Assembly (NCBI GenBank): GCA_900546315.1
Contig: URCP01000092.1
Span: forward strand, 1 to 11,226
Source: an uncultured Eubacteriales bacterium
GTDB lineage: Bacteria; Bacillota; Clostridia; Oscillospirales; CAG-272
DNA length: 11,226 nucleotides
Direction: 5' to 3'
Shown in pieces: positions 4,791 to 11,226 of the stretch. Numbering within the stretch: the stretch's first letter is position 1; every line of letters starts with the position of its first letter. A program made the translations under genes and the position numbers. A model generated the notes under the pieces. That model did no database searches and was not told the DNA's origin. It saw only the letters and a program-made list of their open reading frames with translations.

Positions 4791-6011
4791 ATGCGATACA
4801 TCGATCTCACAGACAAAACAGAAAACCAGATAACGGTTGACCGTGAGGACGGAATATACCTCGGTCATCCGACGACAGTCCTTCTTGACGACGGCAGGAC
4901 AATATACACGGTCTATCCGAAGGGTCACGGCGTCGGTCAGCTCGTGATGAAAAGGAGCGACGACGCGGGGCTCACGTGGAGCGAAAGGCTGCCGGTTCCG
5001 GACAGCTTCAGCACTTCGCTCGAGTGTCCGACCATATACAAACTGACAGACGGGGACTGCGTTGAACGCCTGTTCATCTTCGCGGGCAGGTATCCGTTCA
5101 GGAGCTCCGTCTCGACGGACAACGGGAAGAGCTGGTCTGAATTCAGTCCGATCGTGGATTTCGGCGGGTATTTTATGAGTACAATTGTCGAAACCGGGAA
5201 GGGCGAGTATCTCGCGCTCTTTCACGATGAGGGAGCGTTCATACATGGCGGCGACACCCACAGAGTGGAGGTCTACAGAGCCGGTGAGGGCGCGGACGCG
5301 CGCACGCGCCAACGCGAGAAAAAGCTCTCCGACGACGGCAGGACATGGGTCAGGACTTCGGCGTGGAACCTTGACGTTTCCGAGAATCCCGAAAGGGACG
5401 GCGACATATGGAGAAAGGTGTATGAGACCTCTCACGGCGATACCTTCGCTGACGGACACTATGAAGTGTATCAGACAAGGAGCAGGGACGGCGGGCTCAG
5501 CTGGAGCGAGCCGGAGCGGATCTGCCGGACAAAGGAGCCGACGAAGCTCTGTGAGCCGTGCATGATAAAATCCCCGGACGGAAAGCGAATCGCGGTGCTG
5601 CTCCGTGAGAATTCCCGGAAAAAACAGTCGATGTTCGCCGTGACCGACGACAACGGGCAGAACTGGTCGGACGTGAAGGAGCTGAACGGCGTCCTCACCG
5701 GAGACAGGCACTGCGCGAAGTACTTAAGGGACGGCAGGCTGTTCGTCAGCTTCCGGGATATGAACCGTGACTCGCCGTATTATCAGAACTGGGTCGCGTG
5801 GATAGGCTCGTTTGACGACATTTTGCATGGCAGAGACGGAGACTACAAGCTGAGGCTGAAGAAAGGCTGCACGCTCGATTGCGCGTACCCCGGAGTTGAG
5901 GTGCTTGCCGACGGGACGGTCGTCGCGGTCACATACGGACAATGGGAAGAGAACGCGAAGAATTATATCCTGTGCGTGAGGATAAGTGGGGAAGAGATCA
6001 AAGGTTATTGA
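4791..6011 (+). CDS. Sialidase-like beta-propeller glycosidase (exo-alpha-sialidase family)
   Basis: The 406-aa product is predicted to be a six-bladed sialidase-fold enzyme that removes terminal sialic acid or a related sugar. Asp-box repeats (S-x-D-x-G-x-T-W) are visible at residues 56-63 (SDDAGLTW), 108-115 (STDNGKSW), about 179-186 (LSDDGRTW), 231-238 (SRDGGLSW) and 285-292 (TDDNGQNW). Candidate carboxylate-binding arginines are Arg272 (LLREN), Arg306 (GDRH) and Arg322 (SFRD). The classic F-R-I-P motif of GH33 is absent, so another specificity is possible. There is no signal peptide or membrane anchor, which suggests a cytoplasmic enzyme acting after uptake. GGAGG (4781-4785) lies 5 nt before the ATG. 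No separate promoter is evident in the 21-nt gap after the XRE gene, so it is probably read from upstream. Stop is TGA at 6009-6011. Confidence 0.78.
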   Translation: MRYIDLTDKTENQITVDREDGIYLGHPTTVLLDDGRTIYTVYPKGHGVGQLVMKRSDDAGLTWSERLPVPDSFSTSLECPTIYKLTDGDCVERLFIFAGRYPFRSSVSTDNGKSWSEFSPIVDFGGYFMSTIVETGKGEYLALFHDEGAFIHGGDTHRVEVYRAGEGADARTRQREKKLSDDGRTWVRTSAWNLDVSENPERDGDIWRKVYETSHGDTFADGHYEVYQTRSRDGGLSWSEPERICRTKEPTKLCEPCMIKSPDGKRIAVLLRENSRKKQSMFAVTDDNGQNWSDVKELNGVLTGDRHCAKYLRDGRLFVSFRDMNRDSPYYQNWVAWIGSFDDILHGRDGDYKLRLKKGCTLDCAYPGVEVLADGTVVAVTYGQWEENAKNYILCVRISGEEIKGY

Positions 6012-6023
6012 TTCAAGGATACT

Positions 6024-6062
6024 TTGCGGGAAAAGGCTCAGATTCAAGCCTTTTTCCCGCAA
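6024..6062. terminator. Hairpin between convergent genes
   Basis: TTGCGGGAAAAGGCT (6024-6038) pairs with AGCCTTTTTCCCGCAA (6047-6062) with one extra T, around an 8-nt loop. The A/T tracts are inside the stem and there is no proper U tail, so it may be a weak terminator or an RNA-end stabiliser for the sialidase-like (plus) and MATE (minus) genes. A second small stem CCGCCG/CGGCGG lies at 6078-6092. Confidence 0.6.
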
Positions 6063-6116
6063 TAAATGATTATCATTCCGCCGTCGCGGCGGGGTGATTG
6101 ACAACAAGCAGAAGAA

Positions 6117-7502
6117 TCACCGGGTGACGTTTCTTATCCACTTCTTCGACCTGATATAGAGAAGACAGAACGTGGATTTGATGAGTTCATCGCTCATGAG
6201 GCAGGCGTATACCCACCAGACCGGGAATTTGAGGAAGTGCGCCGCTATCGCTCCGAGCGGGATTGAGAACACCCACATCGGGACAAAATCGAATATCATA
6301 GCGGTCTTTGTGTCTCCTCCGCCGCGTATTGCGCCGACAATCGCGGTCGTGTTGAAGCTCTTTATGAAGATGATGACCGACATCACGCCGATGATATTCA
6401 CCGCCGCTGACTTTGTGGAGTCGGCGATATCGAAGAGCCCGACCGCCGGGACGCGGACAAGCAGAACGACCCCGGACATGATAAGACCGAGCAGCGCCGA
6501 GAGAGCGAGCATTGTTTTCGCGTACGGGTACGCGTTTTCGCTTCGTCCCGCGCCGATCTCCTTGCCTATGATTATCTGTGTCGCGTTAGCGAAACCGATA
6601 GCGGAGAGCAGCCCGATCTTCTCGATGATGTTGGCGACCGTGTAGGCGGCGTAAGCCGCGTCGCCGATGTGACCTATGATGACCGAGTGGAAGGTTATTC
6701 CAAGTCCCCACATTGTCTCATTGAATATGACCGGAAGGCTGTAGCGGATGAAATCGCTTAACATGGCCTTCTTTTTTGCGTTGTGGGTGAACATGCGTCT
6801 GAACCCGAGCTTCACGCGCTTGTCGAAGAAGACGACATAAACGAGCACGACAAGGAACTCGACAATCTTCGCGATGAGGGTCGCGAGCGCCGCGCCCTCG
6901 ATCTCCATGCGCGGGAAACCGAACTTACCGAAGATCAGGCAGTAGTTGAGCGCGATATTTGTGATGATTCCTACCGCGTTCGAGCCGAGAGCGATGCCGA
7001 CCTGCTCTGTCGAGCGCATTACTCCGCAGAGAATCGAGGTCATTGAGGCGATGACATAGGATGCCAGAACGATGCGCAGGTACTTGACGCCCAGACTGAT
7101 GACCTCGGCGCTTTTTGTGAAGAGCCCCATCACCTGAGGTGTGAAGGCGTAGCAGACAATGGTGACGATACTTCCGACGATAACCGCCGCGGTGAGAGCT
7201 ATTCCGGTTATCGAGTTGATGGCGTCGGTATCGCCCTTGCCCCAGTACTGCGCGATGAGAACCGACATACCGGAGACCATTCCGAACAGGAAGAGCGAGT
7301 AGACGAAGAAGGGCTGGTTCGCGAAGTTTGCCGCCGAGATCAGTGCCTCCGAGCTGCTGCCGAGTCTGCCGAGCATGACGGTATCCATCATGTTGAGCAG
7401 AAGCTGAAGGACATTCTGAAGGGTCATCGGGATGGCGAGCGACAGGACGACGCGGTAGAATCCGCTGTCACGGACGAATATCTGGGATTTTCTGGTTTGC
7501 AT
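6117..7502 (-). CDS. MATE-family efflux transporter
   Basis: The 461-aa product is a multidrug and toxic compound extrusion protein of the polysaccharide/multidrug flippase superfamily, expected to have twelve membrane helices and to export small organic molecules by Na+ or H+ antiport. The family opening is clear: LAIPMTLQNVLQLLLNMMDT at about 22-41, followed by VMLGRLGSSS. The second half repeats the pattern (YSLPVIFNETMWGLG, VIIGHIGDAAYAAYTVANII, then FANATQIIIGKEIGAG). The C-terminal AIRGGGDTKTAMIFDF is another typical MATE segment. Length is normal for the family. The only Shine-Dalgarno candidate, AGGAG at 7520-7516, is 13 nt from the ATG, longer than usual, and there is no better in-frame start. 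Its transcript comes from a consensus promoter at 7539-7567. The substrate cannot be told; nothing links it to glycan use. Confidence 0.93.
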   Translation of the reverse strand: MQTRKSQIFVRDSGFYRVVLSLAIPMTLQNVLQLLLNMMDTVMLGRLGSSSEALISAANFANQPFFVYSLFLFGMVSGMSVLIAQYWGKGDTDAINSITGIALTAAVIVGSIVTIVCYAFTPQVMGLFTKSAEVISLGVKYLRIVLASYVIASMTSILCGVMRSTEQVGIALGSNAVGIITNIALNYCLIFGKFGFPRMEIEGAALATLIAKIVEFLVVLVYVVFFDKRVKLGFRRMFTHNAKKKAMLSDFIRYSLPVIFNETMWGLGITFHSVIIGHIGDAAYAAYTVANIIEKIGLLSAIGFANATQIIIGKEIGAGRSENAYPYAKTMLALSALLGLIMSGVVLLVRVPAVGLFDIADSTKSAAVNIIGVMSVIIFIKSFNTTAIVGAIRGGGDTKTAMIFDFVPMWVFSIPLGAIAAHFLKFPVWWVYACLMSDELIKSTFCLLYIRSKKWIRNVTR

Positions 7503-7538
7503 TTTGTAGTGAATACTCCTGAGTTTGACATTTAGATG

Positions 7539-7567
7539 ATTATAACACGCCGCGCGGAATTTGTCAA
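7539..7567 (-). promoter_or_regulatory. Consensus promoter of the MATE gene
   Basis: On the minus strand TTGACA (7567-7562), a 17-nt spacer and TATAAT (7544-7539) are exact consensus, with an extended TGT in front of the -10. Expected start is near 7532, about 30 nt before the gene. Confidence 0.9.
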
Positions 7568-7667
7568 GAGGGATTTCCGGAGAATGCGCAGAAAAAACGG
7601 ACTTTCGCGTTTCTTATCCCCGGTATCCCTCATTCCGCGGGAGAAATTTATTTTTTTGCGGCGGGAA

Positions 7668-7719
7668 TTTTCGCGGTAGCTATTGCATTTTCGATCGTTT
7701 GATGGTATACTGTTGTTAT
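7668..7719 (+). promoter_or_regulatory. Promoter of the GH95 gene; shared element copy 2
   Basis: TTGCAT (7683-7688), 17 nt, then TGG and TATACT (7706-7711) form the promoter; the start should fall near 7718. The block is the second copy of the element at 3469-3520. The remaining part of this 270-nt intergenic region (7568-7667) shows an A/T-rich run at about 7646-7662 but no other recognisable site. Confidence 0.8.
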
Positions 7720-7727
7720 GAAAAAAA

Positions 7728-7746
7728 TCCGCGCGGTCCGTGCGGA
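7728..7746 (+). other. Stem-loop at the 5' end of the GH95 mRNA
   Basis: TCCGCGCG (7728-7735) pairs with CGTGCGGA (7739-7746) around a 3-nt loop, with one G-U pair. It starts about 10 nt after the expected transcription start and is flanked by A runs. On the mRNA it could protect the 5' end; read on the minus strand it is a hairpin followed by seven T, that is, a terminator against antisense transcription. Confidence 0.5.
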
Positions 7747-7772
7747 AAAAGCATAGTCTGAAGGGAAAGCAA

Positions 7773-10028
7773 ATGAAAAACACAACTCTCACCTACAACA
7801 CTCCCGCGGAGGTCTGGACCGAGGCGCTTCCGCTCGGAAACGGCAGGCTCGGCGCGATGATATACGGCGGCGTCTCCCGCGAGGAGATACGCTTCAACGA
7901 GGAGACCTTCTGGAGCGGCTGGCACGACGAGGAGGCGGACAATCCCGAATGCCGCGCTCATCTTGACGAAATGCGCTCCCTCCTCTTCGCCGGAAAGATC
8001 ACCGAAGCCGAAAAGCTCGCTGAAAAATACCTCGTCTGCCGCGGCGACGGGAGCGGGCACGGAAAAGGATACGAGTCCGCCTACGGCAGCTTCGAGACCG
8101 CCGGAAGACTGCTCATCGACTTTGAGGCAACTGAAGCCGCCGGATACCGCCGCTCGCTGAACCTTGAAAAGGGCGAGGCGGACGTTACCTATACCGCGGG
8201 CGGGAAGTTCACGAGGGAATATTTCACCTGCCCGGAGCCGGACTGCTTTGTCGGGCGGATTTCGTGCACAGAGCCGTTTTCCGCGTCGTTTGCGTATGAG
8301 AGAAAATTCGCGTCGGTCGACTATTTGGACGATATGATACTCATGACCGGAAAATTCAACAAAGGTCTCGACTACGCGGTCGGCGTGAAGCTCGTCACCG
8401 ACGGAAAGCTGTCGTCCGACGGCGGGAAGATAACGGTCACCGACGCCAGCGAATGCTTCATCTATGCTTCCGCGAAGACCAACTATTCTGAAGACATCAT
8501 CCCCGCGGAAGAGGTCGTGAAAGTCATCGGAAGCGCCGCCGCGGAAGGTTTCGCGAAACTCCGGAGAAAAACGCGCTCCCACTTCTCGTCGCTCCTCTCG
8601 AGAGCCGTCATCGACCTCGGCGCGGAAGATTACAAGGGAAACCTCACGACCGCGGAGCGCATCGACGCGCTGAAAAACGGCGACAAGTCCGACCTCGCCG
8701 CTCTCACCGAGCTTTATTTCCAGTTCGGGCGGTACCTGATGATTTCGTCCAGCTGGAACTGCGTCCTCCCGGCGAACCTTCAGGGCGTCTGGTGCGAGGA
8801 CATCGACACAATCTGGTCGGCGGACTACCACATCAACATAAACATCCAGATGAACTACTGGCTCACCGAGACGACGAACCTTCCAGAGTGCGGCGACGCC
8901 TTTCTCCGATACATAAAATTCATCTCCGAGTACGGAAAGAAAACCGCGGAGACACAGTACGGCTGTAACGGCTGGGTCGCGCACACTATTACCAACCCGT
9001 GGGGCTTCACCGCGCCGGGAGAGGGCTGCTCATGGGGCAGCTTCATGTGCGCGGGAGCGTGGTGCTGCGAGCATATCTGGGAGAGATACCTCTTCGAGGG
9101 CGACAGAAAATTCCTCGAAGAATACTACCCTGTGATGAAGGGCGCGGCGGAATTCTTCCTCGATTTCCTGACCGAAGACCCGAACACCGGCTGCCTCGTC
9201 ACCGCACCGTCGAACTCACCCGAGAACCACTACAAAGACCCGGCGACCGGCGAAACAGTGGCAATCTGCGCCGGGCCGACGATGGACAACTCGATTCTCT
9301 ATGAACTCTTCACGAACACCATCTCCGCCGCCGGAGTGCTTGACACCGACCGTGACTTCGCCGAAACCCTCAGAAAAACCCGCGACCGCCTCCCTCCGAT
9401 AAAGATCGGAAAGCACGGTCAGATCATGGAATGGCAGGAAGATTACGAGGAGACCGAGCCGGGTCACCGCCACCTCTCAATGCTCTACGGTCTCCATCCG
9501 GCGTCACTGATCACGAAATCAAAGACTCCCGACCTTTTCAGTGCCTCAAAGGTATCACTCTCACGCCGTCTCTCGGGCGGGGGCGGTCACACGGGCTGGA
9601 GCCGGGCATGGATCATCAACTTCTACGCCAGACTCGGCATGGGCGACGAATGCCTGAAACACATCGGAGCTCTCCTTGAAAAATCCACCTACCCGAACCT
9701 CTTCGACGCGCATCCGCCCTTCCAGATCGACGGCAACTTCGGCGCTCCCGCGGGTATAGCCGAAATGCTCCTCCAGAGCCACGACACGAACGGCAGAACC
9801 GCGCGCGTCGATCTTCTCCCGGCTCTCCCGTCAGCATGGCATACCGGCTCCTTCAAAGGTCTCCGCGCCCGCGGCGGTCTCACCGTCTCGGCGGAATGGA
9901 AGAACTCGAAACTCACCTCCTTCTCCATAACAAGCGACAGACCGGTAAAAGTCGAAGTCACCTGCAAAGGCGAATGGCTCCTCGCCGCCGATATGGGCGC
10001 GGGGGAGATAGTTACCAGAAGTCTATAA
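7773..10028 (+). CDS. GH95 alpha-L-fucosidase
   Basis: The 751-aa product is a glycoside hydrolase family 95 enzyme, an inverting 1,2-alpha-L-fucosidase in most characterised cases. The N-terminal beta domain carries the hallmark ALPLGNGRLGAMIYGG (residues 18-33) and FNEETFWSG (41-49). The (alpha/alpha)6 barrel shows HININIQMNYW (353-363) with Asn355 and Asn357, the probable catalytic asparagines; TAPSNSPENHY with Glu484, the most likely general acid; EWQEDYEE from Glu553; and FQIDGNFGAPAG with Asp653, the probable partner of the asparagines. Assignments follow Bifidobacterium AfcA (Asn421, Asn423, Glu566, Asp766) by motif order, without an alignment. Length is normal for a single-domain GH95. 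No signal peptide, so cytoplasmic. ATG 7773 is chosen because AAGGGA (7761-7766) lies 6 nt upstream; a GTG at 7740 is in frame but sits inside the leader hairpin. Some GH95 enzymes act on L-galactose instead. Confidence 0.93.
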   Translation: MKNTTLTYNTPAEVWTEALPLGNGRLGAMIYGGVSREEIRFNEETFWSGWHDEEADNPECRAHLDEMRSLLFAGKITEAEKLAEKYLVCRGDGSGHGKGYESAYGSFETAGRLLIDFEATEAAGYRRSLNLEKGEADVTYTAGGKFTREYFTCPEPDCFVGRISCTEPFSASFAYERKFASVDYLDDMILMTGKFNKGLDYAVGVKLVTDGKLSSDGGKITVTDASECFIYASAKTNYSEDIIPAEEVVKVIGSAAAEGFAKLRRKTRSHFSSLLSRAVIDLGAEDYKGNLTTAERIDALKNGDKSDLAALTELYFQFGRYLMISSSWNCVLPANLQGVWCEDIDTIWSADYHININIQMNYWLTETTNLPECGDAFLRYIKFISEYGKKTAETQYGCNGWVAHTITNPWGFTAPGEGCSWGSFMCAGAWCCEHIWERYLFEGDRKFLEEYYPVMKGAAEFFLDFLTEDPNTGCLVTAPSNSPENHYKDPATGETVAICAGPTMDNSILYELFTNTISAAGVLDTDRDFAETLRKTRDRLPPIKIGKHGQIMEWQEDYEETEPGHRHLSMLYGLHPASLITKSKTPDLFSASKVSLSRRLSGGGGHTGWSRAWIINFYARLGMGDECLKHIGALLEKSTYPNLFDAHPPFQIDGNFGAPAGIAEMLLQSHDTNGRTARVDLLPALPSAWHTGSFKGLRARGGLTVSAEWKNSKLTSFSITSDRPVKVEVTCKGEWLLAADMGAGEIVTRSL

Positions 10029-10033
10029 GTAAA

Positions 10034-10091
10034 GCCGGGGGAAAACTTTTTGGCAGAAAAAGTTTTACCCCGGCACCCCTTTTCAAAAAGG
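10034..10091. terminator. Bidirectional terminator with two hairpins
   Basis: An 18-position stem (10034-10051 with 10057-10074, one mismatch) and a 5-nt loop, GCCGGGG at its base and AAAACTTTTT at its top, is followed by a second small hairpin CCTTTT/AAAAGG (10078-10091) and TTTATACATTTT. It separates the convergent GH95 and activase genes. The AAAACTTTTT...AAAAAGTTTT type of hairpin often occurs in many copies in clostridial genomes. Confidence 0.78.
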
Positions 10092-10112
10092 TTTATACAT
10101 TTTGATACGAAC

Positions 10113-11042
10113 TCAGCCGCAAATTACGTCGAGATTATGAGAGCGCAGAAGAGACGCGGCGTGCTCCATTACAGAGGTGGACGGACGCTCCATCTCCGGC
10201 ATTTCGTAGGTCATGCCGAGCGAATCGTACTTCGAGCGGGCGTAGCCGTGGTACGGAAGGAGCTTCACCCTCGTGATGTGAAGCGGTTCGAGCAACGCGC
10301 CGATACCGTTGATTGTCGCGTCGTCGTCATTATATCCGGGGACGAACGGAATGCGTATCTCGATCGCCGCGCCGGAATCCGACAGGAAACGCAGGTTTTC
10401 TATGATCAGGTCGTTCGGCACGCCTGTACAGCGGATGTGTCCTTCGCGCGTTATGTGCTTCACGTCGAACAGGAATTTGTCGACATATGGCAGGAGCGCC
10501 TCATATGTTTCTCTCTTCGCGAAGCCGCAGGTGTCGAGGGCGGTCGCGAGGTTTTCTTTTTTTGCCGCCTGAAGGAGGGCGAGGGCGAAGGACGGCTGCA
10601 TTGTCGGCTCGCCGCCGGAGAGGGTCATTCCGCCGCCGCTTGTCTCGTAGAAGATTTTGTCCTCGAGGACGATTTTCAGGACTTCGTCGACAGACATTTT
10701 TCTGCCGCAGAGCTTGAGGGCGTCGGAGAGACAGGCGTCGGCGCATTTGCCGCAGGTTACGCATTTTTCACGGTTTATGGTGTGTTTTCCGGTCGTTGGG
10801 TCGATTGAGTGTGCGCCGGTGGGGCAGGCTTTGACGCATTCGCCGCAGAGGACGCATTTTTCGTTGTAGAAGGCGAGGACGGGGTTGACCGAGAGTCCTT
10901 CGGGGTTGTGGCACCAGCGGCAGCGGAGGGGACAGCCCTTGAGAAACACGGTGGTGCGTATCCCGTCCCCGTCGTGAACGGCGAAGCGTTTGATGTCCAT
11001 GACGATTCCGTCTTTTGCCGGTAATATAGTTTCGTTATACAT
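10113..11042 (-). CDS. Glycyl-radical enzyme activating protein (radical SAM, ferredoxin insert)
   Basis: The 309-aa product is an activase of the pyruvate formate-lyase activating enzyme type: it uses S-adenosylmethionine and a 4Fe-4S cluster to place a glycyl radical on a partner enzyme. The radical SAM motif C-x3-C-x2-C is at Cys37, Cys41 and Cys44 (GCPLRCRWCHNPEG), and the SAM-contacting SGGEP is at 142-146. Two further 4Fe-4S motifs are inserted, Cys63/66/69/73 (CVLCGECVKACP) and Cys94/97/100/104 (CVTCGKCADAC). This marks the subgroup that activates non-PFL partners such as diol or glycerol dehydratases, choline lyase or aryl decarboxylases, rather than PflA itself. The opening IVMDIKRFAVHDGDGIRTTVFLKG is typical, with Asp and Arg conserved. 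AAAGG lies 8 nt before the ATG. No partner gene is within the window; it may lie beyond the right end, upstream of this gene. Confidence 0.92.
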   Translation of the reverse strand: MYNETILPAKDGIVMDIKRFAVHDGDGIRTTVFLKGCPLRCRWCHNPEGLSVNPVLAFYNEKCVLCGECVKACPTGAHSIDPTTGKHTINREKCVTCGKCADACLSDALKLCGRKMSVDEVLKIVLEDKIFYETSGGGMTLSGGEPTMQPSFALALLQAAKKENLATALDTCGFAKRETYEALLPYVDKFLFDVKHITREGHIRCTGVPNDLIIENLRFLSDSGAAIEIRIPFVPGYNDDDATINGIGALLEPLHITRVKLLPYHGYARSKYDSLGMTYEMPEMERPSTSVMEHAASLLRSHNLDVICG

Positions 11043-11099
11043 TCTGACAGCCTTTCGCGGTCTGTAATTTGAGCCGCAAACTTATAAAATATTTGTATG

Positions 11100-11226
11100 A
11101 AAAGGTTTGAGGGAGGGGTGGGGAGGTGTCGGAGGGGCGGGGGGGGCCCGGGGGGGTTAAAGGGGGGGGGCCCCGCCCCGGGCGGTAATATTTTTAGGGG
11201 GGGGGGTTTTTTTTTTTTGGTTGGGG
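11100..11226. other. Low-complexity contig end, probably a sequencing or assembly artefact
   Basis: The last about 125 bases degrade progressively into runs of G (up to ten), C and T with almost no A, ending in a 12-T run and GGTTGGGG. No frame, repeat unit or regulatory site is recognisable. This looks like low-quality read ends merged into a contig, not natural DNA. The part from 11043 to about 11099 still looks genuine and would hold the upstream region of the activase gene, but no convincing promoter is seen in it. Confidence 0.8.

Noticed and set aside
6065..6077. Palindrome AATGAT-T-ATCATT resembling part of a Fur box
   Set aside because: It lies between the 3' ends of two convergent genes, away from any promoter, and is too short for a full Fur site.
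7719..7757. Twelve-codon mini-frame (MKKIRAVRAEKA) just before the GH95 gene, possible leader peptide
   Set aside because: Its ATG lies at the predicted transcription start with no ribosome-binding site, and it has no run of regulatory codons or competing hairpins; the hairpin explains the sequence better.
7740..7772. GTG start that would add 11 residues to the GH95 enzyme
   Set aside because: The GTG is inside the leader hairpin and has no Shine-Dalgarno site, whereas ATG 7773 has AAGGGA at 6 nt and gives the usual GH95 N-terminus.
7716..8984. Long open frame on the minus strand opposite the GH95 gene (422 codons)
   Set aside because: It mirrors the GH95 frame in GC-rich DNA, has no ribosome-binding site or recognisable family, and the plus frame carries clear GH95 motifs. 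The same holds for the frames opposite the solute-binding protein, sialidase-like, fucosidase and activase genes.

Overview
The window reads as chromosomal DNA of an uncultured anaerobic Gram-positive bacterium, most likely a gut Clostridia/Oscillospirales-type organism. This is inferred from purine-rich Shine-Dalgarno sites, sigma-A promoters with 17-nt spacers and extended -10 boxes, a lipoprotein solute-binding protein, a MATE exporter and an oxygen-sensitive glycyl-radical activase. Most genes are GC-rich, while the block at about 3750-4770 is visibly richer in A+T. The right end (about 11100-11226) decays into G/C/T homopolymers and looks like a bad contig end.

Layout: (1) 1-2390 holds the last codons of one solute-binding lipoprotein gene and a complete paralogue, joined by an ATGA overlap. 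(2) 2450-3376, minus strand, is a short GH29-like alpha-L-fucosidase. (3) 3469-3696 is a promoter joined to a broken 3' end of a third solute-binding gene, so the same 102-nt gene tail occurs three times. (4) 3750-4769 is a small divergent module: an XRE repressor gene on the plus strand, facing a broken zinc-ribbon mini-gene and a 158-aa glycine-rich/coiled-coil protein on the minus strand, with a palindromic operator and an excellent promoter between them. (5) 4791-6011 is a sialidase-like beta-propeller enzyme placed 21 nt after the XRE gene. (6) 6117-7502, minus strand, is a MATE transporter. (7) 7773-10028 is a GH95 alpha-L-fucosidase. (8) 10113-11042, minus strand, is a glycyl-radical-enzyme activase with two extra 4Fe-4S motifs.

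Taken together this is a glycan-scavenging region. Lipoproteins capture an oligosaccharide outside, and two fucosidases and a sialidase-like enzyme, all without signal peptides, would trim capping sugars in the cytoplasm. Mucin or milk-type glycans are the natural guess (inference). All convergent gene pairs except one are separated by clear hairpin terminators that work on both strands; the sialidase/MATE pair has a hairpin without a normal U tail.

The points most worth following are the three-copy gene tail that doubles as a ribosome-binding site for the next gene, the promoter element shared by the gene remnant and the GH95 gene, and the small XRE/zinc-ribbon module in which the zinc-ribbon frame is cut by one in-frame TGA although the sequence after it still reads like the end of the family.
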